Shown one piece after another: positions 37,205-47,084 of a stretch of 64,000 nt of DNA (position 1 is its first letter; each line of letters begins with the position of its first letter). The notes under the pieces are model-generated. The model made no database searches and was not told the DNA's origin. It was given only the letters and a program-made list of their open reading frames with translations. Source of the DNA: Tridacna crocea (Eukaryota > Mollusca > Bivalvia > Cardiida > Cardiidae); NCBI GenBank assembly GCA_943736015.1, contig OX031072.1:15093501-15157500 (forward strand). The letters run 5' to 3'. Both the position numbers and the translations under genes were made by a program.

Positions 37205-37470
37205 TTGAATTGGATTTGTATTGAGTTTAACACCATTTTAACAGCTTATCATGGCGGTCAGTGACGCACTCATGTGTTTCCTGGCTTTTTCACACCAGTA
37301 ATGACACGACTTTCTTACCAATGTCATTGACTGCTTTGCACGAATGCATCAGAGATGAGAGACGAAAAATCGCCAGAAAGAAAGATCGCCGCAACCGGGT
37401 ATCGAACTCCCAACCTCCAGGTCACGAGTCAGATACGCTCTTCAATGAGCTATCCGGCCGAGCCCGCCGG
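37205..37470 (-). mobile_element. SINE S6, reverse
   Basis: On the minus strand: GGCTCGGCCGGATAGCTCATT head, box B GGGAGTTCGATACCCG, AATGACATTGG, AGCCAGGAAACACATGAGTG, CATGATAAGCTGTTAAAATGG, TGTTAAACTCAATACAA. Same family as 62826-63290. Confidence 0.78.
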
Positions 37471-37499
37471 TTTTTAGACATAATGAATCCATTTTACGT

Positions 37500-38060
37500 G
37501 AAGATTTTTTGATCGGCGTATTGAATTACCAAGATGCATGAAGCCCCCTTCTTCCAAAGACCCGCTTATCTATCTCCCATAGACAATCCCTTATGGAAAG
37601 AAGACAGGAAGTGCTATTGCGTAACATAACGGGAAGTGGAACAGTGGGAAAAGGTCAAAGCTAGAGTGTGACACTGCTGTGGTAATACATTTCATAAAGC
37701 GGGAAAATGCTGCAGGAAACTGCACCAGACGACTTTCCTCATAATCCGATAAGTGCACCTGTGGTGTATTAAGAAAATGACAAAAAACAAATTAGTTTTG
37801 CAAATTTACATATTCCACGAAAACCACATGAAAGAAAAGCTCTGTCGTGAACAAAGACCATATTTCACACAAATTCTTCCCTTGGCCCCAAAGTCTGCGC
37901 AATATCACAACGATCTGTGTGGTAGCTTATGTAAGGATGGTCCAGACAGACCGGCTTAGTCATCTGTGCTTTGCAGCTTTGTGTATAGCAAAGCATGCGT
38001 ACAGGCAGCACCAATAACTCTTTAACTGCCAAGTAAATAATTTACGCCTATTCAAATGGG
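37500..38060. other. No recognisable feature
   Basis: No gene or known repeat. A 68-codon frame at 37753-37959 has no supporting context. Confidence 0.45.
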
Positions 38061-38074
38061 CTTTAAATGGCTTC

Positions 38075-38260
38075 CAACACGCGGAAAAGGGCATTCGGTG
38101 ATTTGCGTAAAGTGTCGTCTCAGTCCGCACAGGCTGATCTCAGACGAAAGTTTTCGATCGTATGAGATCTTCTGTTTCATGAAATCTACTGCAAGACAAA
38201 ATCTAATATTGACGAATAGTGCCGTCTCGGATTAGCCTGCGCCTGCTTGCATAAGAGTGT
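38075..38260 (+). mobile_element. MITE-D, partial
   Basis: CGCGGAAAAGGGCATTCGG, GTAAAGTGTCGTCTCAG, CACAGGCTGATCTCAGACG, GCAAGACAAAATCTAAT, GTGCCGTCTCGGATTAGCC. The second hairpin is cut. Confidence 0.7.
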
Positions 38261-38284
38261 GTTTTGTCACAGATAGTGGTAATA

Positions 38285-38650
38285 GACGTTGTCTGCGCAT
38301 GGCATATTCTTCGAAGATTCGACTGTCTTATATGACGCATCACTAGCCCCGAAAGCTGGCTGACTGTAATATTACGCTCTGTAAAGTAGCAATGCAGAAA
38401 AAAACTTTAATCAATTCGTTTGAGGAGAAATGAGACCTGCTTTAGCTCCAGATTTCTCTAAACTGCTGATCATAGCCGAGTTAATTGCACGAAGTAGCGT
38501 TTTATTGAGTAAACGTTTATTTTAGTTTGAAATTCAAGGTAACGGTTACCGTGTAGGATAGTGGTTCGGTTCTGTACCCAGGATGCCCAAATTAGATAGA
38601 TGAGTATTTACAGAATGCCATCTAGCGGGAGATAATGTGGTTAAAGATGT
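38285..38650 (+). repeat. Repeat H, copy
   Basis: GACGTTGTCTGCGCATGGC, CTTCGAAGATTCGACTGTC, TTTAGCTCCAGATTTCTC, GCGTTTTATTGAGTAAACG, CCATCTAGCGGGAGATAATG. Confidence 0.6.
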
Positions 38651-38749
38651 ATAAGCGCTTAAAAACCTACCTTGCTGCTGAGCAAGCCTTTAGGAACATC
38701 GATGCGTTTTGGTATATGTCTATTCGTGCAAGTTCAGCAGCCTACTTGG

Positions 38750-38977
38750 TTAACCTTTTCCCAAACAATCCCTGGTTTTTACGTCCTTGGGGTAGAAGCC
38801 TTTTGAAAACACTGTGGGAAAAGGAGAAAATGCTGGTAACCAGCATTTTCTCCTTTTCCCACAATGTTTTCTACCCTGCTGGAAACAAGTTTCGATTTTT
38901 GAGTCACGCTTAATTAGTCGTTTGCTACAGCTTTCAATTTGGGCCAGTCAAAAATTTTGTTGTTTGGTAAAGGGTGA
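38750..38977 (+). mobile_element. MITE-A, forward
   Basis: TTAACCTTTTCCCAAACAATC to GTTTGGTAAAGGGTGAA; perfect palindrome centred near 38837. Confidence 0.88.
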
Positions 38978-39245
38978 AGTGACCAGGCTGGTACAAGTTA
39001 CATTTTAATGGCTTTTTCGTTTTCTTTTCACTGAATTATTTTATTCACCGGTTGAATTATAGAAATAATACGATCAACAGACTGCACGTTCAGTGTAAGA
39101 GGGATAACGGTTTGGTGATACAATGTTGTTTATGAATTTCAATTTGGTACGCGAGTTTTGTTACATGAATGAGTTCCATCGTTTACCCATGCAAGGGAGG
39201 CGATAGAGTATCTGAACGATGATTGGATGAACGACCAGAGCTATC

Positions 39246-39434
39246 AGCCCGCATAGCTCAGTTGGTAGAGCCTAAGGACTCGCGAACCTGACGTTTCGGG
39301 TCACGTGAGAATATGGGTTCGATTCCCACGGCAGACCAACTAAAATTACACTGAACAGTCTTTCGGCTGAGATGTTAAACCGAGGTCCCGTTTGACGGCG
39401 CTATACACCCAATACGTTAAAAAAAATCAAAGGA
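39246..39434 (+). mobile_element. SINE S7, tRNA-like head and conserved domain
   Basis: Box A ATAGCTCAGTTGGTAGAGCC and box B GGGTTCGATTCCCAC look close to a tRNA. The 60-base gap and poor arm pairing rule out a functional cloverleaf. Continues TCTTTCGGCTGAGATGTTAAA, CCGAGGTCCCGTTTGACGG, CGCTATACACCCAATACG. The 3' half is displaced to 39925. Confidence 0.78.
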
Positions 39435-39924
39435 CTGGTAGTCATGAGAGTCGCCAGGAGGGTAATGGGTTAGAAGTTTTCACCCTTTTTTGTTCAAATC
39501 TATTAAAAGCATTCAAGATGCCGAATAACTTAACCATAGAACGGTATATTATGCAAGCATATTTCTGAGTTGCCATCCTAAAATTCAAAATATCCGTATA
39601 AAAATTTACATTTAAAAAAAATGTGGTGGAAATTAAAATTTAGGCGCCAGGACCAGCTTTAAAAAGTTCAAAGCTTTTTACTCACAGACAACAACCCTTT
39701 ACGGTCTTTATAAACATATTCGTTATCACAAAGGCACAATTGTAAATTATTTACAACACAAAAAAGAAAATGGGTTGTTCACCGAATAATTAGAAAACTA
39801 TGTTTTATCTCGTAAACCGGAACTTGGGACAGGAAGCAGTACAAGGCCGGAGGTATGCTTACGTCACCCCATAGATCAGGATGATAACAATGAGAGCCGG
39901 GTTGCAAAGCAACCAGGCGAGCCA
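39435..39924 (+). repeat. Insertion containing repeat J, copy 2
   Basis: Sequence between the two SINE halves. GGGTAATGGGTTAGAAGTTTT, CATAGAACGGTATATTATG, CAAGCATATTTCTGAGTTG match 30318-30480. Ends near a small hairpin GGGTTGCAAAGCAACC (39898). Confidence 0.45.
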
Positions 39925-40052
39925 AAAACTAGGCCTAACTTAGGATGGGTTTCGTCCTGTATCTGCACTAACCCGCGTAACAATACTAACTGCCTTCAGG
40001 GGGTGTTGCTCATATGGACAAACGGTGGCGACGATTAAAAAAAAAAAGGAAA
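39925..40052 (+). mobile_element. SINE S8, 3' half of S7
   Basis: TAGGATGGGTTTCGTCCTGTA, CGTAACAATACTAACTGCC, TTCAGGGGGTGTTGCTCATAT, GGTGGCGACGATTAAAAAAA match the 3' half of S4. Confidence 0.7.
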
Positions 40053-40077
40053 ATTTACTCAATCAGGACCAGAGGAG

Positions 40078-40357
40078 ACGACATAATATGGAGTGCAACA
40101 CGTGAAAAGGTGCATTCGGACATTTGCGTAAAGTGTCGTCCCGGATTAGCCTGCGCAGTCCGCGCAGGCTAATCCGAGACGGCACTTTACGACTACATTA
40201 GATTTTGTGCTACAGTAGACTTGCATAAAACAGAAAATCACATAAAATCGGAAAGTTTCGTTTCGGATTAGCCTGTGCGGACTGCACACGCTGATCAGAG
40301 ACGACACTTTACGCAAATGTCCGAATGACCCTTTTCGCGTGTTGCACTCCATATCAC
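40078..40357. mobile_element. MITE-D, full-length with two hairpins
   Basis: Ends ATATGGAGTGCAACACGTG and its inverse CGTGTTGCACTCCATAT. Hairpin 1: TAGCCTGCGC-AGTCC-GCGCAGGCTA in a longer GTCTCGGAT/ATCCGAGAC stem. Hairpin 2: TAGCCTGTGC-GGACT-GCACACGCTG. The whole is near-symmetrical around ATAAAACAGAAAATC. Confidence 0.88.
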
Positions 40358-40679
40358 AACGCTAATTTGTCATCTGGTCATATTTTATTGTGATAAATAA
40401 TAAGTAAGGAAAGTAGGGAAAAAAATGAAATGAATAATGAACGCCTTTATGTGTATATATATAAAAAACAGTTTGAGAATATCGTTTCCTTTTAAGGGAA
40501 GATGAAGCTGCTCAGTTGACCTCTGCCATGATCTATCATTATTGTTCATTTTCCCTAATTTGCAAAGTAATCCGAAAAGCCTCGACCGTGAAAAACGATA
40601 TACGTGTGGAGCGGTGATTTATTGCAGTGGACTTCTTTTAAAAGGGGAAAAAACATTCAAAACTTCTTTTTACCAGAAT

Positions 40680-40775
40680 ATATAACCAAGTAGTGGACAG
40701 TGTAGATCAAGATCAGACTGCATGTTCTGTGCAGTCTGATCTTGATTTACACTGTCTGCTAAAGCAAGTTAATGC
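40680..40775 (-). mobile_element. MITE-B
   Basis: GTGGACAGTGTAGATCAAGAT, hairpin AGACTGCAT-GTTCT-GTGCAGTCT, ATCTTGATTTACACTGTCTGC. Confidence 0.8.
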
Positions 40776-40799
40776 AGACCAATTGTGCTTAAAGGGTTT

Positions 40800-41335
40800 G
40801 TTATGAAAAAAAAAATGCTTGTACGAATGGAAACCACTACTGCACATTAACACAATAAATAATAAATGAAATGAAATTTATGGTATTGTCATCTTTTGAA
40901 ATACTTTTCTTAGATATCGTAAATTCTGAACACCACTTTAAGGTACTTTTCGAAATCAGCAAATACAGATCAAAGCCTCCAAAAATTCCACTTTAATCAA
41001 ACACTGCACATTATTTTGCATGCCAAAACAACGCGGAAACCAGAATATCTTTTAAGGGTATTCTTACCAACTTAAAAAAATATCAATTGCATGCATGTGG
41101 TGTTCTAAGGGATAAAACCTGCCAAAAGGTCCATTAAAAATACCACAACTCAGTAATTAGCTTGGTATGGGATGGGGGGAAATGACTCAGGAAAAAGATA
41201 ACAAACTCGTAAACTGTCTGCAAAAACGCTTTGCCAGTCGATGGAGAAACCTTTTCATTTTGATGGTATCCAGTAAGTTAAGGTGATACATAATAAGTCC
41301 ACCCAGTTTTAGTTAAGGCTTTACCACATAATCTT
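40800..41335. other. No recognisable feature
   Basis: AT-rich with a run of A at 40806; no gene or shared repeat recognised. Confidence 0.45.
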
Positions 41336-41344
41336 GGTTTGACA

Positions 41345-41583
41345 AGTTGATTAATTGATTGATTAACTGACTGAGTGGTGTTTACGCCGCTCTCAACATT
41401 ATTTCCGTCATATGACGGCAACAGCTCACAAGTTCACGTATTTGTGTTTTATCAGTACTCGGCTAGGCCTCTGAATTGTCTTGCCCAAAGACACTCCCAC
41501 GAAAAACCCAATGTTTCAAGTGCGGCTTGTGCCCCTGGCCTTCCAAGTTACGGGTCCCACATTTTATACTCCTGAGCCAGGCA
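41345..41583 (-). mobile_element. SINE S9, reverse
   Basis: Plus-strand tail AATTGATTGATTAACTGACTG, GTGTTTACGCCGCTCTCAAC, then GCTCACAAGTTCACGTA, TCTTGCCCAAAGACACTCCC, ACGAAAAACCCAATG. Same family as S5. A MITE-A fragment follows. Confidence 0.72.
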
Positions 41584-41595
41584 GGTCCCTTGTAA

Positions 41596-41792
41596 TGAGG
41601 AAAACAACATTTTGAAAACATTCTGGGAAAAGAAAAAAAATCTGGTAACTAGCATTTTCTTCTTTTCCCACCACGCTTTCCAGTCTCTAAATTACAACAA
41701 ATTAATTCACATCATTTGAGTCACATTTATTTTCTCATCTGCAAAGGCTTTCAATTTGGACTGCTCTATAGTTTTGTCGTTTGGTGAAGAGC
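41596..41792 (+). mobile_element. MITE-A, left end missing
   Basis: TGAGGAAAACAACATTTTGA, palindrome with GGTAACTAGCA centre, GTCGTTTGGTGAAGAGCTA. Confidence 0.7.
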
Positions 41793-42014
41793 TAGGGATA
41801 GGCTACCCAAATGAGATTCGTGTAACACCGCCTTTCATCGCCAAAATCGTATAGATTCAGCTATAATTCGGATAATCCGTAATAGATGCGGGAAAAAGGT
41901 GTCTATCTGTCGATCGATTACGGATGACATATATCCGAGTGTTGGCGGAATCCATAATTTTTCCCGACGATGAAAGGCGGTGTCACACGAATCCCATAGG
42001 GGTGTCCTATTCCT
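41792..42014. mobile_element. TIR element N, single copy
   Basis: About 45-bp inverted ends: GGATAGGCTACCCAAATGAG, ATTCGTGTAACACCGCC, TTTCATCG against CGATGAAAGGCGGTG, TCACACGAATCCCATAGG, GGTGTCCTATTCC. Inner inverted pair CCGTAATAGATG/CGATTACGG. No open frame. Probable MITE. Confidence 0.75.
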
Positions 42015-42059
42015 AAAACCTATGTATTTTTCAACGATTGTAAAAAAAACCAAACCAAT

Positions 42060-42365
42060 TTCTTACAATTTAGTTTAATCACTGATGGTGATTGCTATCT
42101 GGAAACAGAAACAATATATCCGCATCATGGTACGCCTAAAAGCTGACCTCCTCCCATAATGGGTACGGAACCCGCAACCTCTGATAAGAAAGGCATGTTG
42201 ACGCTCTGTCACGTTATAATTATCTCCAACATTCTGGGTATTTTCTTTATATGTGTGCATTTTGGGCCGGTGGCCTTTCTTACGAAATAAGTTATTTGAT
42301 GGATTTGATTGACCTCAGTCCTTATAGAGCATCCAGTAATGAAAGTATACCATAGAATTTGTCGC
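42060..42365. other. Possible decayed SINE, otherwise nothing
   Basis: On the minus strand GACAGAGCGTCAACATGCC and AGAGGTTGCGGGTTCCGTACC look box A/B-like, but no body match is found in the window. Confidence 0.3.
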
Positions 42366-42423
42366 TTGACCAGACGACAAAATTCTAGGCCTGTCGAAAT
42401 TAACAACTTTTGCAGACGACAGA
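42366..42423 (-). mobile_element. MITE-A right-end fragment
   Basis: TTGACCAGACGACAAAATTCT and TTTGCAGACGACAGATTAA. Confidence 0.6.
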
Positions 42424-42654
42424 TTAACTCTTTTTACAAAACAATCCCTGGCTTTCGCGACTCTTAGAAAGATGCCTTTTCAAAACATTTTGGGAAAAGG
42501 AGAAAATGCTGGTAACCAGCATTTTCTCCTTTTCCCACAATGTTTTTTTACCTTTCCAGAGCAGGTTTCAATTTTTGATTCATGTTACTTTTGTCGTCTG
42601 CAGATGCTTTGCACTTGGACCAGTCTAAAATTTTGTCGTTCGGTAAAGATTTAA
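42424..42654 (+). mobile_element. MITE-A, forward
   Basis: TTAACTCTTTTTACAAAACAA to GTTCGGTAAAGATTTAA, TTAA at both ends; perfect palindrome centred near 42512. Confidence 0.88.
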
Positions 42655-42931
42655 ATGCAGCTCTAATGACGTGTGTTGTCTTTGAAAAGAAAGCAACATC
42701 ATGTTTCCTAAGTGCCTCGGTTGTTTTTCTTGGAATATCTCCCAAATTATCAGACTTCGCGTCTGCTGCGTAACTGTCCCGATTTACGCCGTCCCCACTT
42801 TGCAAATTAACCATCCAGCCATTAGCTTCCTCAAAGTGACGTTTTTCAAATACATACCTATCGGATCTTGGTATTCCAGACAGAGAGCCGAACAACTTTG
42901 TTAAAATGGCAATCGATTCAGCAAATTTCAA
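42655..42931 (-). CDS. Coding-looking stretch, family unknown (possible exon)
   Basis: About 92 codons open on the minus strand, with coding-like composition unlike the flanking repeats: LFGSLSGIPRSDRYVFEK, RHFEEANGWMVNLQSGDG, VNRDSYAADAKSDNLGD, IPRKTTEALRKHDVAFF. It runs without a stop into the MITE-A at 42654. No ATG at the 5' end; a possible acceptor TTTTAACAAAG lies at about 42899. A clear donor at the MITE side is not visible. It may be an exon, a terminal exon whose C-terminus comes from the MITE, or a chance frame. No family recognised. Confidence 0.33.
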
Positions 42932-42957
42932 AAATTATAACATTTATTCTATACAAG

Positions 42958-43018
42958 AAAGTGATGCGTCATCGCAGACAGGACTTTTTTTCGAAGAATA
43001 TGACATGCGCAGACAAAC
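42958..43018 (-). repeat. Repeat H end, reverse
   Basis: GTGATGCGTCATCGCAGACAG, TTTCGAAGAATATGACATG, CGCAGACAA. Confidence 0.6.
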
Positions 43019-43214
43019 CCCTTTGAACACCAACCAAGGCTTTAGCAGATGGTATCATCTTTATCTAAGCCGTCTGCATGCAGCATGAGACCCTGATTTC
43101 GCCGACGGCGCCAAAAAGACAAAATTAAAGTTTGCAGAACAAGACAAGGGATTTCCGAATATAAAACTTTGTAACCGCAAACTTGCATAAAAAAGACGTT
43201 TAGCTCTTAACCTG

Positions 43215-43444
43215 TTAACTCTTTACCACACGACAAAATTTTAGACTGCTTCAAATTGAAAGCATTTGCAGACGACAAAATAAAGGTGACTGAAAAATTG
43301 TAATCTGTTCTGGGAAGGGGTAGAAAACACTGTGGGAAAAGGAGAAAATGCTGGTTACCAGCATTTTCTCCTTTTCCCACAGTGTTTTCAAAAGGCTTCT
43401 TTCTCAGGGGCGTCAAAAGTAGGGATTGTGTGGTAATGGGTTAA
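43215..43444 (-). mobile_element. MITE-A, reverse
   Basis: TTAACTCTTTACCACACGAC to GTGTGGTAATGGGTTAA, TTAA at both ends. The palindrome is perfect over about 60 bases per side, from GAAAACACTGTGGG to its inverse. Confidence 0.9.
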
Positions 43445-43519
43445 TAAATGGGATGAAACTTTTTAAGCCAATGGTAACCCCTGTCCCCCCAAATTTATTA
43501 TTTCAAGGGTATACTTTGG

Positions 43520-43634
43520 GGGAAGATATCTTCTTGTCGGACAATGTAGGTCTAAGATCAGACTCTGTGCAGTCTCATCTTGAATCAACAATGTCCACAA
43601 AAGGTCTTTGATTGGAGCTTAGCAAGCGGGTTAA
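43520..43634 (-). mobile_element. MITE-B, reverse
   Basis: GGAAGATATCTTCTTGTCGG, AAGATCAGACTCTGTGCAGTC (left arm shortened), AATGTCCACAAAAGGTCTTTG, CTTAGCAAGCGGGTTAA end. Confidence 0.75.
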
Positions 43635-43994
43635 AAGCACTTCTGTAAATATGATGGATTAGTCATCTTTAGTACACTTTGTAACAATGCTTCATCTTTC
43701 TCATATTTTTTTTATGCCACAAAAATTTATTTTCAAAGTGATTAAATGGGTTAGGGCTCGACCACAAACTCTGCTTAGTTTATTATTCAAAGTACTTACC
43801 ATTGAAACTGGCGCCCATATTTCTTTTTTCTGAAAACCCGCCACAATTGTTGTACATAAACATTTTTTCTATGTATTATTTAATATATAACTTTACCTCA
43901 CAATACAGTGTTTTGATGACACTGAAGAAGTCGGCTATTGAAACTTAATGATGGAAAAAAAGCAGAATTGCTGATGACGAGCGTTCTTTGTCGT

Positions 43995-44135
43995 AAAGTT
44001 AATGTACCGGCCTTTGACCTACTTTTTTGGTAATGATAACAGATTAATAAACAGAAACTTGTGATTGGTCTAAATTGTAGAAGTGTTTATTTTGAGGGCC
44101 CTGTCTATTAGCTTGCACATTTACACCGTGTAACT
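43995..44135 (+). repeat. Repeat I, copy 2
   Basis: AATGTACCGGCCTTTGACCTA, CTTGTGATTGGTC, AGGGCCCTGTCTATTAGC. Parallel to 29640-29785. Confidence 0.45.
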
Positions 44136-44800
44136 TTTTTAAAGATATTTATTGCTTCAGCCACATTACTTTTGTCATATACAGTTGCTTTCAGTTTGAA
44201 TGAGAGTAAAATTACTCGTTTTGTCAAGAGTTATTACAATAGATATTTTCCCTGTATTCATGTTTGTGTCGGTTAAAACAGTTTATGATAAGTCTTGCAT
44301 AAAATATGCAGCAAGATCTGACGAGACTTTTTTTTTTAATGAAAAGAATCGCAACTAGACTATGTAAATGAGAGTTTTCCTTTTGAAAATGCAAGTTCTT
44401 TCACACCAACGAAAGAAAAGTAAGAATATGTCATTTATGAAAAAAAGAAAAATGACGAAACTTTTTTTTAAGCTCACACGTGCAACTTCCGTCCACCGAT
44501 TCACCAAAGCATTGCTCTTCTTTTATTCTTATAACAATATCACTAATTATCCAGCTGCACCTACTAAGTAAGCTTTTTGGAACATCAACAAAAATTAGCA
44601 TTTCATAAATCTACTGGTACTTAGATTCAGCATATACAATTACTATTCATTCATTATCAAAGACAACGACAGTTATTATTGAACTTTATCATATAAGCAC
44701 CTTTACTTCCAGTGCAATGCAACCATTAACCTCTATCCTGCTTCACACGTAAAATGAAACTTTCAAGTCGATAGTTAAATCCTAAAATGTTACTATTTCA
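44136..44800. other. No recognisable feature
   Basis: AT-rich; a 67-codon basic frame (44368-44571) has no context supporting a gene. The first 90 bases may be a decayed MITE-A tail. Confidence 0.45.
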
Positions 44801-44945
44801 AAGTACCTCTTTTTTGGAAAAAATATCTCCCGATAGGACAGTGTAGATCCAAGATCAGACTGCACGTTCTGTGCAGTCTGATCTTGATCTACACTGTCCG
44901 CCAAAGGTCCTTGAGTTGCACTGAGCAGCGTTAGGGTCAAGGACT
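44800..44945 (-). mobile_element. MITE-B, near-complete reverse
   Basis: TTACTATTTCAAAGTACCTC, AATATCTCCCGATAGGACAG, hairpin AGACTGCAC-GTTCT-GTGCAGTCT, CTACACTGTCCGCCAAAGG, GAGCAGCGTTAGGG. Confidence 0.85.
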
Positions 44946-45899
44946 TTCTTATATTACACATAAGCAGAATCTGATAGTACCATAATTTGATGAAAGCTCT
45001 CTAAGCATACGCCTCATTTCTAAAGTATTCATGAATCAGATTTTTCTGTGAAATCCATTGTCAAAAATGTTGATCGTGATCGCGAATTTCACCATCTTTA
45101 GATTCAAAGCAGGATCATAATATCCAAGTAGTCTTTGGATCTATTTTTCGTACGTGTTGCAGAAGCATATCGGATTCCAATTATTTGGAAAAATATTAAA
45201 AACTAAAGGTCGATTTGATATTCCCAATTTTCTTTCATATTTCGGATATTTACTCAAGGACAATAAAAAGGCAGGATACTAACAGGAGTCTAATTAAATC
45301 CAAATATACACCCGGGGATACCCGATAGAGGACACTCGGAGGGTGCAGGAACTCGGTGGTAAACAATATAGTCAAGGTAGAGTAGGCTCGATGTTTATCC
45401 TGGTTTATTTTTAAAAGAACAACCCTTTCGAATATTAAATAAACGTATATGTTAAGTTTAGAAGCCAAATGATCTATAACCGTTATTGGTGTAAGCTTAC
45501 AGGCCATTTAACAATGGAAAAAATCATCTAAACTGGAAATTTTACAATTCTGAAAATCAATTTCAGCTCTAATCGTCTCATTGTAGGTCAAGGGGTGATT
45601 TGTCGCAATACTTCTATAAGTGTCTTAAATTATAGGGTCTTCTTTTATGGATCTAACACATTTTCAGTCTCCAGTTTGTAAAAAATCACGTGTTTTAAAC
45701 CAGATGAAAATGGGAGGTATCGAACTTTTTGGTATGGTAATTCTCGGAGGTATGATATGGTTAACTCCGAGTATCATCATATTCATGATGTGAGTGAACT
45801 AACAGGATCCATATACTGAAGAAGGTGCTCGTTTGTCTCTGAACCTCACCAGGCTTTAATTCTACGAAATAGAGTCTTGTTTATTATAAGCCTCTGAAA

Positions 45900-46310
45900 A
45901 TATACCTTTTAATACAACCTTTAAGCAAGTATCTCGTCAAGATATTGACGAAATTTCAATTTTACTTCCAAAAGAAATAGAAAGTCTTGAAGAGTCAGGT
46001 CATATGGATTCTTATCTTAAGTACAATGAACTCCTAGCCTCTGTATATTGCCCGTCGATAATATTTGCTATTTACTCTTTCTTGATGTTGTTGAATGGTT
46101 TTCAACAGAGAATACATCAAAAATGCGTTACAAATTCCCTCAGACAGTGCAGTTTTGGAACATAGGAAGTCAGCTTGTTCATGATAGAATGTTTGCAAAA
46201 GAGTTTTGAAAGTCTTTTCAAGTCAGATATAAATGAAGATACTGCCAATAAAATATTTTCTCTCCCTTTCAATGAAAATTCTCTATCAGACGTTTAATTC
46301 ACAGCTTTCT
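45900..46310 (+). pseudogene. Broken coding-like stretch, origin unknown
   Basis: Reads as protein-like sequence over some 130 codons in more than one piece (VSRQDIDEISILLPKEIES, LEESGHMDSYLKYNELLA). It is clearly not an intact gene. It lies inside the 2.35-kb inverted-end element, so it could be a relic of that element's own protein or captured host sequence. No family recognised. Confidence 0.3.
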
Positions 46311-46401
46311 TCCCGAGCTACCACCTTTATTAAGCGACCAGCACTAAATATTCCCATTCAAAAGCATAAAACTCTTAACTAACTAGAAGATTGTCCAGGA
46401 A

Positions 46402-46577
46402 AAAACATGTCGAGCCCGCGTGATCTTGATCTTGGGGTGTAATTGTGTCAAATTCTGTTGAAATCCATCCACAATTGTAGAAGTTTCAGCTCGGACGGAC
46501 GGACGGACGCACGCACATACACCGAGTTATCATTATGAGAACTATGTCTCGCTCACTGCAAGCGGGCTCGACAAAAA
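46402..46577 (+). mobile_element. Element W: minimal HINE-like element
   Basis: Ends GTCGAGCCCGC (46409-46419) and GCGGGCTCGAC (46562-46572) are an exact 11-bp inverted pair. (GGAC)n then ACGCACGC at 46493-46518, hairpin-like CGCTCACTGCAAGCG at the 3' end. Lacks the tandem core. Confidence 0.65.
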
Positions 46578-46604
46578 TTGTTGTCGCTGAAAAATCGTTT
46601 TATA

Positions 46605-46692
46605 AGAAAATTCAACCTATGTTGGTACTGACTATAATCGTCTCGTCAAGATGATTTTCATAGGTACCAATAACACAGGATTAGGTTGACTC
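46605..46692. mobile_element. MITE-E inner palindrome, diverged
   Basis: AACCTATGTTGGTACTGACTA, CGTCTCGTCAAGATG, TTCATAGGTACCAATAACAC. Outer ends absent. Confidence 0.55.
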
Positions 46693-47061
46693 CCGTGTAA
46701 AATTTTATCAATGGAAACCAGATTTGAATCTCTTACTAGGACAAACTAGTACACATATACATTAAAAAAGACGTCAATGAAATATTCAACGATTTTACAG
46801 CTCTAAAAGGGACAAATTTTCATTTGATTTTTATCCACAAATGAAGTTTTAGCGTGTAGACTAGAGCAGCCTCTATGAGCGGTTTTAACAGGTACACAAA
46901 GCCGTAATTAAGAACAGAAATATGAAATAGTAGTGTATATACATACATGTTTAATAAAGGTGGAATGAGAGGCTGTCTACATAAAAAAGACAAACTATCC
47001 TGTCGGTTACTCATCTATTTACATTGCATACATTGAAAACTTACCGTCCCTTAATACTTAC

Positions 47062-47084
47062 CTCTACCTACCTACCTACCTACC
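47062..47084 (+). repeat. CTAC microsatellite
   Basis: Five to six CTAC units inside the 2.35-kb element. Confidence 0.85.

Noticed and set aside
39246-39345. tRNA gene
   Set aside because: Box A and box B are present, but the spacing is too long, the arms do not fold to a cloverleaf, and a SINE body follows.
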